A stretch of DNA of 64,000 bases from Eonycteris spelaea (Eukaryota > Chordata > Mammalia > Chiroptera > Pteropodidae). The position numbers and the translations under genes are program-made. The notes below the pieces were generated by a model. The model saw only the letters and a program-made list of their open reading frames with translations, searched no databases and was not told the DNA's origin. The stretch lies in NCBI GenBank assembly GCA_003508835.1, contig PUFA01000070.1, positions 9,003,001 to 9,067,000 on the forward strand, read 5' to 3'. Position 1 is the stretch's first letter. Every line of letters begins with the position of its first letter. Shown one piece after another: positions 1 through 12,885 of this stretch.

Positions 1-957
1 GGCTGTTTCATCTACATTGAAAATCTGTTGTTTGGTGTAGCCACCTTCATTAATTATCATAGCTAGATCTTCTGGATAACTTGCTGTAGCTTCTACATCA
101 GCACTTGTTGCTTCGCCTTGTACTTTTGTGTTACGGAGACAGCTTCTTTCCCTAAATCTCATGAACCAACCTCTGCTAGCTTCAAACTTTTCTTCTACAG
201 CTCGTCACTGGTGTCAGTCTTCACTGTACTGAAGAGAGTTATGGCCTTGCTCTGGATTAGGCTTTGGCTTAAGAGAATGTTGTGGCTGATTTGATATTCT
301 ATCCAGAACACTAAAACTTTCCCATATTAGCAATAAGGCTGTTATGCTTTCTTATCATTCATATGTTCACTGAAGTAACAACTTTGCTAACAGGTTGGTG
401 CAAGAAGCCTAGCTTTCGGCCTGTTTTAGCTTTTGACACACCTTCCTCAGTAAGCTAAATCATTTTTACCTTTTGATTTAAAATGAGAGATGTACAACTC
501 TTCCTGTCACTTGGACATTTTGAGGCCATTGTAGGGTTATTAATTGGCCTAATTTCACTATTGTATGTCTCAGGGAATAGGGAGAACAAAGGAAAGAGAG
601 AGAGATATGGAATGGCTGGACGGTGGAACAATCAGAACACATACAACATTTATCAATTAAGTTTTCTGTCTTATATATGGGTGCAGTTTGTGGCATCCCC
701 AAACAATTACAATAGTAACATCAAAGATCACTAATCACAGGTCATCATAACACATATAATAATAATTAAAAAGTCTGAAATATTACGAGAATCACCAAAA
801 TGTAACAGAGACATGAAGTGAGCAAATGCTGTTGGAAAAATGGCCTAGTAGTCTTGCTTGAAATACGGTTGCCACAAACCCTCAATCTGTAAAAAAAATG
901 CAATATCTGGGAAGCACAATAAAGCAAAACACAATAAAACAAAGTATGCCTGTATAC
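1..957 (-). mobile_element. Tigger1 DNA transposon relic (3' part with terminal repeat)
   Basis: The right edge (about 893-957) ends in the Tigger1 terminal inverted repeat: a run of A, then CAATATCTG, AAGCACAATAAAGC and a final TATGCCTGTA. The interior matches my memory of the Tigger1 consensus almost continuously back to base 1, so the element is cut by the window edge. The pogo-type transposase frame lies on the minus strand, with its start near 525-530, and is broken by many stops. Tigger1 is a Tc1/mariner-superfamily element shared by placental mammals and long inactive, so this is a fossil inside RBMS2 intron 1. Confidence 0.88.
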
Positions 958-2984
958 CACTATGGAAAATCATCAGCTCATAAAGGAAGACAGCAAGAGA
1001 AGAAGAAAGGAAATAAAATTGTCAATTCACAAAGGAAACAGCAAGAGAGGAAAAAAGAAACTATAAACAGCCAGAAAACAATTAAAAAGATGGAAATAAT
1101 AAGTCCTTAGTTAGTAATAATAACTTTAAATGGAAATGGATTAAGTTCTCCAATCAAAAGCACAGAGTAGCTGAATGGATAAAAAACAAGATCAAACTAT
1201 ATGCTGCCTAGAGAAGATTCACTCCAGTTACAAGGACACAAATAGGAACAAAATGAAGGTTGGTAAAAGATATTCCATGCACATGAAAACCAAAAGAGAG
1301 CAAGGATAACTATACTTGTATCAGAAAAAAATAGACTTTAATGAAAAAGTGTAACAGAGACAAAGAAGGTTGTTATACAATGATAAAGGGGTCAATTCAT
1401 CAAGGGAGTATAATAATTATAATCATATATACATCCACTAACAGAGCACATAGATAGATTAAGCAAATACTAACAGAGCTACAATACAATAATAGTAGGG
1501 GACTTCAATATCCCTCTTTCCACAATGGATAGATCACCCAGACAAAAAATCAATATGTAAACATTGGACTTGAACTATCTTTAGACCAAATAGACCTAAA
1601 AGAACATTCTATCTAAAAGCAACAGAATATACATTTTTCTCAAGTGCACATGAAACATTCTCAGCACATGTAAGACACCAAGTATCTTTTCTGAACAAAA
1701 TGGTATAAAACTAGAAATCAATAATAGGAGGAACACTGGAATATTCTCAAATATGTGGAAATTAAACAACACACTCCTGAACAACCTATGAGTCAAAGGT
1801 GAAATAACAAAATATCTTGAAACAAACAAAAATGGAAATGCAACATACCAAAACTTATGGGATGCAGCAAAGCAGTTTTAAGGAGGACTTTAATAGCGAT
1901 AGAAACATGAAGAAATATCTCAAATAGACAACCTCAAGGAACTAGAACTAGAAAAAGACCAAATTAAGCCCAAAGTTAGCAAGAAAAAGGAGATAAACAT
2001 CAAAGCAGAAATAAAAACAGAAAAACAATAGAGAAGATCAACAAAAATAAGTGTTTGTTATTTGAAAAGATAAACAAAATTGACAAACCTTTAGCTAGAC
2101 TTTCCAGGAAAAAGAGACGACTCTAATAAAATTATAAATTAAAGAAGAAATATTACAACTGATACCACAGAAATACAAAGGACCATAAGAGATTGCTATG
2201 AACAATTACACATCACCAAATTAAATAAATTCCTAGAACATACAATCTACCAAGTCTTAATCATGAAAAAATAGAAAATCTGAACAGATTAGTAACAAGT
2301 GAGAAGACTGAATCAGCAATCAAACATTTCCCAAGAACTAATAAAGGCCATATATGACAAACCCAGGAACAGACAGTTTCACAGGTGAATTCTACCAAAC
2401 ATCTAAAGGAGATTTAATACAAATTCTTCTCAAACTCTTCCAAAAAACTGAAGAGGTGGGAACACTCTATTTTACAAGGCCAGCATTACCCAGATACCAA
2501 AGCCATATAAGGATGCTACAAGAAAAAACAGACTAAAATCCCTGATGAACATAGACAAAAAAATTCTCAACAAAATACTAGCAAACAAATTCAATAGTAC
2601 ATAGAAGGATCATACATCATGATCAAGTCAAATTTATCCCTGGGAATGCAAGGATGGTTCAACATATACAAATCAATAAATATGACACACCACATTAATA
2701 GATGGAAACACGAAAATCATATGATCATCTCAATAAGTGCAGAAAGAGCAACTGACAAAATTCAACATTCTTTCATGATAAAAATGCTCACTAAATTAGC
2801 ATAGAAGGGACATACCTCAACATATTAACGTAATATATGACAAGCCCATAGCTAATATCATACTCAGTGGTAACAGGTTGAAAGCTTTTCTTCAATCAGG
2901 AACAAGACAAGGGTGCTCACTCTGACCATTCCTATTCAAAATAATACTGGAAGTCCTAACCAAGCAATTTAGCAAAATACATAA

Positions 2985-2986
<2 letters not shown>

Positions 2987-3018
<32 letters not shown>
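2987..3018 (+). repeat. (AAT)n microsatellite
   Basis: About ten tandem AAT units inside the LINE-1 relic, grown from an A/T-rich stretch of the element. Confidence 0.9.
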
Positions 3019-3021
<3 letters not shown>

Positions 3022-4150
3022 TAAAAGCATCCAAATCAAAAAGGAAAAAGTAAAATTATCTGTTTGTTAATGACATGATCTCATATACAGAAAATCCTCA
3101 AGATGCCACCAAAAAAGTGTGAGACCTAATAAACGAATTCAGGAAAGTTTCAGGATACATAATAAACAAAAATCAGTTGCATTTCTATACACTTACAATG
3201 AAATCAATTGCATTTCTATATATTACCTGAAAAAAAAAGAACAATTCCATTTATAATAGCATCAAAAACAATAAAATACTTAGGAATAAATTAAACAATG
3301 AGCCAAAAGAGTTGTACATTAAAAAATTACAAAACATTGCTAAAAAAATGGAAGGAGAGACAAGTAAATGGAAAGATATCCCATGTTCATGGATTAGAAG
3401 AGTAAATGTTGTTAAATGTCTATACTACCCACAGCCATCTACAGATTCAATGCAATACCTATCAAAATTCAAATGGCATTTTTCACAGAAATAGAAAAAT
3501 ACTAAAATTCATATGGAACCAACCACTAATGACCCCAAATTGCCAAAGCGATCTTGAGAAAGAGCAAAGCTAGAGGCATCACACATCCTGATTTCAAACT
3601 ACATTGCAAAGCCATAGTAAACAAAACAGTATGGTACAGGAATAAAAATAGACACAGATCAATTGGACAGAATCAAGAAACCAGAAATAAATCCATATAT
3701 ATGGTGATCTAATATTTTACAAGGGAGCCAAGAACAGTCAATGGAGAAAGAAATAGTCTCATCAATAAACCATGCTAGGAAAGCTGGATATCTACACACA
3801 AAAGAATGAAATTGGACCCCTATCTTATATCATTAACTTGAAACGGATTAAAGACTTACATGTAAGACCTGAAACCATAAAACTCCTAGAAGAAAACTGA
3901 AAAACCTCCTTGACATCAATCTGGGCAACAATCTTTTAGATATGACACCAAAAGCACAAGCAACAAAAGCAAACGTCAACAAGTGGGACCACATCAAACT
4001 AAAAAGCCTCTGCACAGCAAAAGAAACAATAACAAAAATGAAAGGGTAATCTACAGAATGGGAGAGAATATTTTCAAATCATATATTTGATGAGTAGTTT
4101 ATATCCAAAATATATAAGGAACTCATAAAACTCAATAGCAAAAAAATAAA

Positions 4151-4175
4151 AGAAGAAGAAGAAGAAGAACAAGAA
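4151..4175 (+). repeat. (AAG)n microsatellite
   Basis: A short run of AAG triplets with an interruption, inside the LINE-1 relic. Confidence 0.8.
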
Positions 4176-4679
4176 GAATCCAATTTAAAAATGAGCAGAT
4201 GTGAATTGACATTTTTCCAAAGAAACATAAAACTGGGCCAAAAGGTATACGAAAAGTGCTTAACATCACTAATCATTAAGGAAATGCAAATCAAAATCAC
4301 AATGAGATACCACCTTATACCTGTTAGAATGACTGTTATTAAAAATAAATAAATAAAAAAAAAAACAAACAAACAAACAAAAATAAGAAATACCAAATGC
4401 TGGAAAGGATCTGGACAAAAGGGAACCCTGGTGCACTATTGGTGAGAATGTAAAATTGGAACAGCTACTATGAAAAACAGTATGGAGGTTCCTCAAAAAA
4501 TTAAAAATAGAACTTCATTAGATCCAGCAATTCCACTTCTGGATATACAGCCAAAGGAATCGAAATCACTATCTCAAAGAGATATCTGCACTCCTCTGTT
4601 CATTGCAGTATTATTCACAATAGCCATGACATGGAAACAACCTAAGTGGCCACTAATGGATTAGTAGATAAAGAAAATG

Positions 4680-4681
<2 letters not shown>

Positions 4682-4714
<33 letters not shown>
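4682..4714 (+). repeat. (GT)n microsatellite
   Basis: About 16 uninterrupted GT units followed by ACATGTATATATGTATATAT, inside the 3' part of the LINE-1 relic. Confidence 0.95.
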
Positions 4715-4717
<3 letters not shown>

Positions 4718-5250
4718 ATGTATATATGTATATATAATGGAATATTATACAGACATGAAAAAGAAGGAAATCCTGCCATTTGCAACAACATGGATGGATT
4801 TGGAGGGCATTATGTTAAATGAAATATATTAGAAAGATACTGTATGATCTCATTTACATGTGGAATCCAAAAACATCAAACTCATAGAAACAGAGTAGAA
4901 TAACCGTTGCCAAGGGCCATAGGGTTGGGGAAACGAAGAGATGTTGGTCAAAGGGTACAAACTTCCAGTTATAAGATGAATAAGTTCCAGGGACCTAATG
5001 TACAACATGGTGATTATAATTAATAATACTGTATTGTATACTTTAAAGTTGCTAGAATAGTAAAGTCTTAATGTGCTCACCATAACAACATCAAAATGGT
5101 AATTATGTGAAATGAAGGATGTGTTAACTAACCTTAGTGTGGTAAACATTTCCAAATTTATTCATGTATCAAATCATCATGTTGTAACACCTTAAACTTA
5201 TATAATGTTATATATAAATTGTATCTCAGTAAAACTGGGGGGGAAAGAAG

Positions 5251-6280
5251 TACCTGATGGCTGTAATGACCTGTTTTAGTGGGATGCAGGCAGAAACCAG
5301 ATTGGAGGGGGATGAAGAGTGAATAGGAGATTTTGAATTAAGATATGTAATTATCTCTAAAGAGTCCCAGAACCCACTAAAATTATTATAAAAGTATCAA
5401 AAAGGACAAAGAAAACAGATAACAGATTCTAACAGTTTAGAAGCTGAACGCCAGATGTATAAATGATATATAACAGAAGAGCAAAGAAAGCTGAAACCTA
5501 ATAGGAAGGAAACAAGGAGAAGAGCAAGTCTCCTCTAAAATTCTAGAAAGGGCTTCAAAACTAGAGATAACAAGTACCTAAAAAGACAGGGGTGTTAGCC
5601 ACACAATCAGGCGACCACGGCCTTACTTCCACCTCTCCTCCAGAAGAAAACTAGTTGATTCTCTGGGGAGAGTGCACCAGAGGGACTCTGGATTCATCCC
5701 CTCTAAGCTGAGTGGGAAAAGTCCTAAACTGAAAACATGGGGATTAAGTAACACTCACAGCCATTTCTCCAACCCCATCCCTCCTAGGAGATTGGAGGAT
5801 GTCTCTCTGAGGATACTGACCGGCCCAATAGCAAAGCTCTATAAATGATGACATTCAGGTTTCTCTCTGCAGAACAGCTAGATCACCTATAGTGAAGTCC
5901 ACCATTTGGTAAGGTTTTCCACTTGGTTTCTAAATGCTCTCCACTTAATCTAATACTCAAAAATCATGAGGCATTTTAGGAAAACCTTTGACGTCAATGA
6001 CAAAAACAAACAGAAAACCAAAAAAGGAACTCAAAAGAAAGAGACAAGACAGAAGAAAACGTAATAATAATTAAAAGTCTCAAGAAATTTAAACAAAAAA
6101 TACTTCAGCTATGAAGGAAAAACAAAATTAAATAAAAAAGGAACATACAGAGACAAAAACATAGTTCTTGTAAATTACAAATATGATAGCAGACATAAAA
6201 AATATCCATAAGAGCTAGAAGATAAACAGACAATAAGGGAAATATCCCAGAAAGAAAAATAGAAGATTAAACAACAGAAA
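5251..6280. other. Unassigned stretch of RBMS2 intron 1
   Basis: I see no exon, RNA gene or repeat that I can name here. It is A-rich and has no long open frame. Confidence 0.5.
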
Positions 6281-6284
6281 ATAC

Positions 6285-6995
6285 AGTAATCCTCCTTTTA
6301 TCTGCAGAAAATACATTACAAATCCCTAATGGATACCTGAAACTGAGGATAATACTGAACCCTATATATAGTATGATTTTTTCCTGTACATTCATACCTA
6401 TTATAAAATTTAATTTATAAATTAGGCATAGTAAGAGATTAACAATAACAATAAAATAGAATAATTATAAGAATATACTGCAATAAAAGTTATGTGAATG
6501 TGGCCTTTCTCTGTCTCTCCAAGTAACTTTTTATATTTTTCAGTCCAAATCCATTCCTGAACCTGTGTAACCATCCCTTACTCGTAGTGTCACTTGTTTC
6601 AGGGGATTTCTTGCTGAAATCTTGGTATAGGCTCAATGCTTTCTGGTGCAACATGTTGCAGTCATCAGGACACATTTTCTATTTAGCTCTTCCATCCACA
6701 AATTTAATGCCTTTTCCATCTTAACTAAGCACTTAACACACACTGTGGCTGTAACTTTTCTAATTTGAGGTACGATAGCAAAACTAGCATAAATTTCTTT
6801 TTCCTTCTTCACAATTTTACAGCTAGAAGATTTGTTTTTACTATAGATCTTAGCAAGCTCAGCATACAATTTTTTTTTCTTAGTAAGTAGAGAACTTTCA
6901 CCTTTTCACTTAAGGAAAGCACTTTATGGCTTCTCTTTGGCTTATCTAAAGTGCCAGCAGCATCATTACTCTTGCACTTTGGGGCCATAATTGAG
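6285..6995 (-). mobile_element. Tigger-family DNA transposon relic with N-terminal transposase
   Basis: The left end near 6285 reads CAGTAATCCTCCTTTTATC, a Tigger-like terminal repeat. It is followed by the usual spacer (ATTTATAAATTAGGCATAGT, TTATGTGAATGTGGCC). On the minus strand, from an ATG near 6988, there is a decayed CENP-B/pogo-type DNA-binding N terminus. Fragments such as EKALNLWMEELNRK (6675-6735 area) and ETSDT, GWLHRFRNGFGLKN (about 6525-6610) are recognisable. It is broken by frame changes and stops and is not functional. It is a different subfamily from the Tigger1 at the window start. Confidence 0.75.
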
Positions 6996-7204
6996 TAAAA
7001 TACAAGTTACTTGAATACAAGCACTGGGATATGAGATTGTTGATCTGGTGATAACTAAGAGGCCTACTAAGTTCCTAATGGGAAGGTAGCATAAATGGTG
7101 TGGATACACTGGACAAAGGGATGATTCATATCCTGAGCAGGATGGAGCAAGGAGTGTGAGATTTCATCATGCTATTCAGAATGGTGCACAATTTAAAACT
7201 TAGG

Positions 7205-8470
7205 AATTATTTATTTCCCCATTCAAGGGGGAGAGAACAGTTTTTTCAACAAATTGTATTAGGAAAACTGGATATCCACCTGCAAAAGAATGAAGTTGGA
7301 CCCTTACTTTACACTATGTACAAAAATTAACTCAAAATGTACCAAAGGCTTAAATACGAGTGTTAAAACTATGAAACTCTTGGAAGAAAACATAGGGGAA
7401 AAGCTTCATGAGATTGGATTTGACAGTTTCAAATAGATAAACCAAACTACATCAAAATTAAAAACTTGTGTACTTCAAAGGACACAAAGGTAAAAAGGCA
7501 GCCTACAGAATGGGAAAAAATATTTGCAAATCATATATCTGGCTAGAGTTATTATTCAGAATATATAAAGTACTCCTATAACAACAAAAAATAAACAATC
7601 CATTAAAAAAATAGGCAAAGAACTTAAATAGACATTTATCCAAATAAGGTATACAGTCATCAAGTACATGAAAAGATGCTCAACATCACTAATCATTAGA
7701 AAAATGCAAATCAAAACCACAATGAGATACCACCTCACACTCATTAGAATGGCTTCTATAAAAAACAAACAAACAAAAGAAAACAGAAAATAAGTGTTGG
7801 CAACAATGTTGAGAAATCAGAACCCTTAGGCACTGTTGGTAGGAATATAAAATGGTACAGCCACTATGGGAAAAAAAGAAAAATCTGGTGATTCCTCAGA
7901 AAATTAAAAATATAATTACCATATGATCCAGCAATTCTACCACTGGGAATATACCCAAACTGAAAAGAGAGTCTCGAAAGATATTTGTACACCCATTCAT
8001 AGCAATATTATTCATTATAGCCAAAAGACAGAAGCAACCAAAGTGTCCCTCACAGATCAATTGATAACCAAAATATGGTATATACATACATCAGAATATT
8101 ATTCAGCCTTACAAAGCAAGGAAGTTCTGACACGTGTACCAACATGGATGAAACTTGAAGACATTATGCTAAGTAAAATAAGTCAATCACAAAAAGACAA
8201 ATACTGTATGATTCTACTTATATGAGGTAGTTAGAGAATTCATAGAGACAGAAAGTAGAACGGGTTGCCAGAGGTTGGGGGAGAAGGGAGGAGAATAGGG
8301 ATTGTATAATAATGGATTTAGACTTTCGGTTTTGCAAAATAAAAAGACTTCTGGAGATTGGAAAAATGTAAATAAATGTACTTAATACTACTATACCGTA
8401 CACTTAAAAATGGAAAACGATGGCAAACTTTATATAATGTATATTTTACCACAGTTAAAAATGAACAAAT
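7205..8470 (+). mobile_element. LINE-1 relic, 3' end of ORF2 and 3' UTR
   Basis: Sense-strand LINE-1 3' part. Landmarks are AGGAAAACTGGATATCCACC (about 7261), GAAAAGATGCTCAACATCACTAATCATTAG (about 7670-7700), the ATGAGATACCACCTCACAC block (about 7722) and ATTATTCAGCCTTACAAA (about 8097). The 3' UTR carries GGTTGCCAGAGGTTGGGG (about 8261). It is 5' truncated and full of stops. Confidence 0.87.
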
Positions 8471-9430
8471 ACAGTACTAAGAAAAAGAGAATGGGAGGTA
8501 AGGAAGTAGAGACTCTGTAGGAACTACTCCTTCAAGAAGTTTGATCATGCAAGGGATCAGAAAAATGGGACAGTAACTGGCAGAACACATGGGATTAAAG
8601 CAGGTTTTGTTTTTTTAAGGTGGGAGAAACTATAAGCTTGTTCATACGCAAATAGGAATAAAGAGAATGGAATTATATCTCCATGGGTAATTTTAATTAT
8701 TATCTAACTTCAGTGATCATTTACTATGTACCAATAAAGTAGGTATTAGTATTATGCTATTAGATATGGGGCTGTAAAAGAAAGAGTAGAGTCAATGATG
8801 TCAAGCTTTTTAGCCTGAGGTCCAGGAAGAATGAAGCTACCATTTATTAAGATGGAGAAGACAGGCAGGGCAGGGAAGCAGAAAGCAAGCAGGAAGTCTT
8901 TTAAAAGTGTTAAATTTCAAATGTCTAATATACACCTAAGTGGAGGTGTCAAGTGTGACGTTAGGCAAATAAATCTGGAATGCAGGAGGTTGGAAATATA
9001 ATTTGAGAGTTGTCATCCTCTGGGTGATATTTTAAAAGCTATGAGACTGAATAAAATTATGAAGGGAGACATGTCGACAGAAAAGAAACTCAAGGACTGA
9101 GTCCTGGGGAACTATAAGGGTTAGAGATGAGGAAAATTAGGAGGAAACAGTAAAGGAGCCTGAAGAGGAACAGGAGAGTGGTGTTCTGTAAAACAAAGTA
9201 TTTCAAGGAATAGCATGGTCAACTGTGTCAAGTTTTGAAAATAGGTTAAGTACGAAGAGGGCTAAGAACTGACTGTTCAAGAATATGAAAGTTATTGCAT
9301 ACCTTCATAAGAGCAGTTTTGGTGCAATGGGGAGGTAAAAGCCTAATTAGATTGGATTTAAGAGAGAATGAGAGACGTCTGACATTATCAACAAGTAGGG
9401 AGGATGTGAATCTACAGTGAAATTTATACA
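8471..9430. other. Unassigned stretch of RBMS2 intron 1
   Basis: No gene or nameable repeat seen. The style (CAGGAAGAATGAAGC, GAGGAAACAGTAAAGGAGCC) suggests a very old dispersed repeat, but I cannot assign a family. Confidence 0.4.
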
Positions 9431-9439
9431 TTGGTGATG

Positions 9440-9775
9440 GAAAAAAGGTTTGGTATACTCAGAAAGCAATTTAGGTACACTCAGAAAGCAAATCTCCTAA
9501 AGGCGAACATTCATATACCTTATGACTCAGCAATCCTACTTGTAGATATAAACTCAAAATAAACAAAGGTACCACATATATGAGAACATTCAGAGCAGCA
9601 CTGTTAGGAATAACAAAAACAAACAAACAACCCTGGAAACAATCCAGAGTCATTGGCAGGTAAATGGATAAATTATGGTATATTCACAAAATTAAATATT
9701 ATGTGGCTTGAAAATGAATAAACCACAGCTATGAATCAATCATGAAATATAATATTGAGTGAAAAAAAAAAAAAA
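9440..9775 (+). mobile_element. Old LINE-1 fragment
   Basis: Short diverged sense-strand LINE-1 ORF2 C-terminal/3' segment: ACTCAGCAATCCTACT (about 9525), AGAGCAGCACTGTTAGGAATA (about 9592), TAAATGGATAAATTATGGTAT (about 9661). It ends in an A-run at about 9762-9775. Confidence 0.7.
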
Positions 9776-9804
9776 AGCCCCCAGAAGACCATGTATTGCA
9801 ATAA

Positions 9805-9935
9805 GGCAATATGGTAGTGGTCGAGAGGACAGATTAGGAGCCAAACTATTTAGGTTCAAATCCCAGCTAGGGCATTCACTAGTAATGTGATTATCAAATT
9901 CTCTGTACCTCATTTTTCTCATCTGTAAAATTTCT
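9805..9935 (+). repeat. MIR SINE
   Basis: The MIR core and tRNA-like part are recognisable: GGTTCAAATCCCAGCTAGGGC (about 9851), then TCTGTACCTCATTTTTCTCATCTGTAAAAT. MIRs are ancient mammalian SINEs and this one is fossil. Confidence 0.8.
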
Positions 9936-10475
9936 ATTATATTATTATATTGTTATATATAAAAATATTATAATATTAACTATAACAGTTACATAATATT
10001 GGACCAATGTATACAAGCAAATTAAGCATGATTTTAAACTATATTTTTAGAAAAGCGATAGAATGATAAATATCAAATTTAGGAGAGTGGTTACCTCTAA
10101 AGGGGAGGTAGGAGATGGGATTGGGAGAAACACATAATCACATGCAATTTATAAGCAATGATTCTAGTTCTTGAATTGGAAGGTGGGTTTACATGTCTTC
10201 CTCTTATGTTTTATAATTAGATGTAATATTTTATAGTTTCAAATAATATATTAAAGATAATAGCATAAAATATTAAAAAGAAATAAACTGGAGATACAAA
10301 GTACATACACTAGAATAAACAACTCTTTCAAGATATTTTGCTGTAGAAGGGAAAAGAGAAATGAGGCAGCAGCAGGAGGTGGGATCAGTAAAAAGGTTTT
10401 TTTTGATAAAAGAAATAATAGTCTATTCACATGCTGATATGTGATTACAAATATAAATATTACTGATCCTCAAAA
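9936..10475. other. Unassigned A/T-rich stretch
   Basis: No gene or clear repeat family seen. The start is a low-complexity TATTATAT region. Confidence 0.45.
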
Positions 10476-10479
10476 TAAT

Positions 10480-10640
10480 CTAACAACGTGTATTAATACT
10501 TTAAGATGAAGAACTCAAGGTCAGAATGCCTAAGAAACTTGGAAGTAGGTCACACAGCTATACAAAAGCCATATTTAAATTCAGATCTCCCTAAACTTCA
10601 TATTTCACAATTTGTACAGAACACGACACTGCCTTCCTTT
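10480..10640 (+). repeat. MIR-type SINE, diverged
   Basis: The block GAACTCAAGGTCAGAATGCC, then TAGGTCACACAGCTATACAA, AAATTCAGATCTCCC is a worn MIR/MIRb. Family is likely, subfamily unknown. Confidence 0.55.
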
Positions 10641-11305
10641 GCTTAACCTTAATTTAATGCCTAACATTAGCTGAATTACATTTATTAGGATATATCTTTA
10701 AAGCATCTACTAGATATATGCTTAAGATGTTATGTCAGATGTTCTGGGGGTTAATAATCCAAATAACTTTTACAGAGTTTACAGTCCAGCAATAAAGGTA
10801 AGAAAATCACCTAAATGATTCCCATATAATGCAAAGTTATATAAATACCATATATGAAGTACAAAATAATATGGAGGCACAGAAAAAAGGTCCCTTTGAG
10901 GCTGGGAGGTGGAGGGATTTGGAGAAGCTTTACAGAAGAGGTAACATTCCAGCTGAACTTAAAAGGATAAGGAGGGTTTTGAAAGACAATTTTGACTGTG
11001 AGTTCTTAAAGGGCCACAATAATACCTTAGCCCCAAGGTCTAGCATGCCGCAATGTTTAATGAACTTGGGTAGAGTGAACAAAGGAACAGAAAGGCCATT
11101 CCAAAAAAAAAGTGACAACAAAAAAAAGAGATCCAAGGCTGAATAGATAAGGCACAAAAACAAAAGGATCAGGGAAAGAATTATGAACATGTATATTTGG
11201 AAAACATGATTCTTTTTGCATTTTGGCTTCCATATCTCCCATCTTTAAGAAAATTCTGTCAATACCACCCCCATCCTGTTCTAGCCTTTGCCTTATTTCT
11301 CTACT
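10641..11305. other. Unassigned stretch of RBMS2 intron 1
   Basis: No exon found. A 105-codon open frame at 10829-11146 has no recognisable domain and reads like an old L2/L3-type relic (TTTACAGTCCAGCAA, GGGATTTGGAGAAGCTTTACAGAAGAGG). Confidence 0.4.
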
Positions 11306-11309
11306 CCCC

Positions 11310-12160
11310 ATCTTTTTTTAATAACAATTTTACTGAGGTATAATTTACATACCATGTAATTAACCCATTTAAAGTATAAATTCAGTGGTATTTAGATCAC
11401 AGAGTTGTGCAACCATTACCACAATCAATTTTAGAACATTTTAATTACCCCCAAAAGAAACCCAATACTCATTATCAGTCACTCCCATTGCCCCCAACCA
11501 TCCTCCTCCCCCGCAGCCCTAGGCAACCACTAACATGCTTTCTGTCTCTAAGGATTTGCCTGTTCTGGACGTTTCACATAAATAGAAGCATAATATATGT
11601 GGTCTTTTGTGAGTGACTTCTTTCACTAGCATGTTTTCAAGGTTCATCCATTTTGTAGATGTTATCAGTACTCTATTCTTTTTTATTGCTGAGTAAAATC
11701 CCAAAATTCATTGTATGGGTTATCTACAATATTTTATTTCTACAATCATCAGTTGAGAGATATTTGGGTTGTTTCCACTTTGAGGCTATTATTAATAATG
11801 CTGCTATGAATATTGGTGTACAGGTTTTTGTTTGGACATGTATTTTAATTCTCTTGGGTATATAGATAAGGGTGTGTTTAACCTTTTAAGGAAAACTGTC
11901 AAACTGTGTTCCCAAGAAGACACACCATTTTACATTTCCACCAGCATGTATGATGGGTCCAATTATCCCACATTATTACCTGTCTTTTTAATTACAGCCA
12001 TCTTAGTGGGTGTGAAGTAGTATCTAATTATGGTTTTGATTTGCATTTCCTCAATGGCTAATGATGTTGAGCATCTTTTGATGGCTATCTATCTGTAGAT
12101 CTTCTTTGGAGAAATACCTATTCAGATCTTTAGCCTATTTTTAACTGGATTCTGCTCTCC
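11310..12160 (-). mobile_element. LINE-1 relic, 3' part, antisense
   Basis: Inverted LINE-1 3' UTR and ORF2 tail. Landmarks on the plus strand are ACAATTTTACTGAGGTATAATTTACATACC (11327 on), AGGCAACCACTAACATGCTTTCTGTCTCT (about 11521), GTGACTTCTTTCACTAGCATG (about 11612), CCAGCATGTATGATGGGTCC (about 11941) and GATTTGCATTTCCTCAATGGCTAATGATG (about 12038). Old subfamily, not coding. Confidence 0.85.
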
Positions 12161-12479
12161 ATCTTAATCCAAGTTTTTAAAAGATAAGTCTATACACATC
12201 GGCTTTATTTCTTCACCTTGTTTCACTCATCAACCCATTCCAACCTTGCTTTTGCTTCCCACTCTGAAATTGCTTGTCAAAGTCACCAACCACCTCTACA
12301 CTGACAAAATCAATGACTGTTCTTCAGTCCTCATCTTCCAGGATAAAACTATGGTTTGCACATGTGCATTTTAATTTCAACTGACCTCTTATTCTAATCT
12401 ATATTCCCTTGTCCTGTTTCTTGTCTATATGTTTCTGCTTTACATTATATTTTCTTATGGAATGAGAAATGTAAATTAA

Positions 12480-12885
12480 CAACCAAGGGGTATATCCATA
12501 GAGCTAGATAGAGGTAACACAACAGGCTATAGCAGAGTGAATGCAATGGGATCTTGGCAGGTGATAAAGATTATGACTGAGACTTTAGCAAACATGATTA
12601 GTCCAGAGGGTATGGGGAAGGAGGTGGGCTTGTGGGAGGAGTTCTTGTACTCTGTGTCATAGGAGAATCCTACGGGAAGAACTCTATGCTTAAAATGAAG
12701 CTCTATGGTTGTAACTGCCCCTCCCTTAACTTCCTTTTCCCCCTGTAATTAGTACCTCTCCATCTTAGCAAACGGGCATCGCTGCTAGCCATGTCTGCAT
12801 GTGCTTGGTTGCAACCCTTTCTGCCTCCCATCCTAATAAATCCTTTCTGATGATGACACTTTTCTTTCTTTCTTTTTTTTTTTTT
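12480..12885 (+). repeat. Possible solo LTR
   Basis: A pyrimidine-rich segment with CCTAATAAATCC (AATAAA near 12833) about 50 bp before a T/C-run looks like the R/U5 end of an endogenous retroviral LTR. The upstream half is purine-rich, as in U3. I could not define terminal TG/CA ends or a target duplication, so this is tentative. Confidence 0.3.

Larger units (their letters stand above)
960..5250 (+). mobile_element. LINE-1 relic, ORF2 endonuclease region through 3' UTR
   Basis: About 4.3 kb of sense-strand LINE-1. The endonuclease part is recognisable near 1120-1215 (ATGGATTAAGTTCTCC, ATGCTGCCTAGAG). The reverse-transcriptase part is near 2870-2930 (AGGAACAAGACAAGGGTGC). The C-terminal part runs from about 3500 to 4870, and the 3' UTR follows to about 5250. 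All frames are full of stops, so it is dead. The 5' half (promoter, ORF1) is absent, a typical 5' truncation. Later simple-repeat expansions sit inside it at 2987-3018, 4151-4175 and 4682-4714. It abuts the end of the Tigger1 relic. Confidence 0.88.

Noticed and set aside
483..734. 83-codon plus-strand frame
   Set aside because: Antisense shadow inside the Tigger1 relic.
10829..11146. 105-codon frame
   Set aside because: Low-complexity, Lys-rich tail over A-runs, within an old repeat-like region; no domain.
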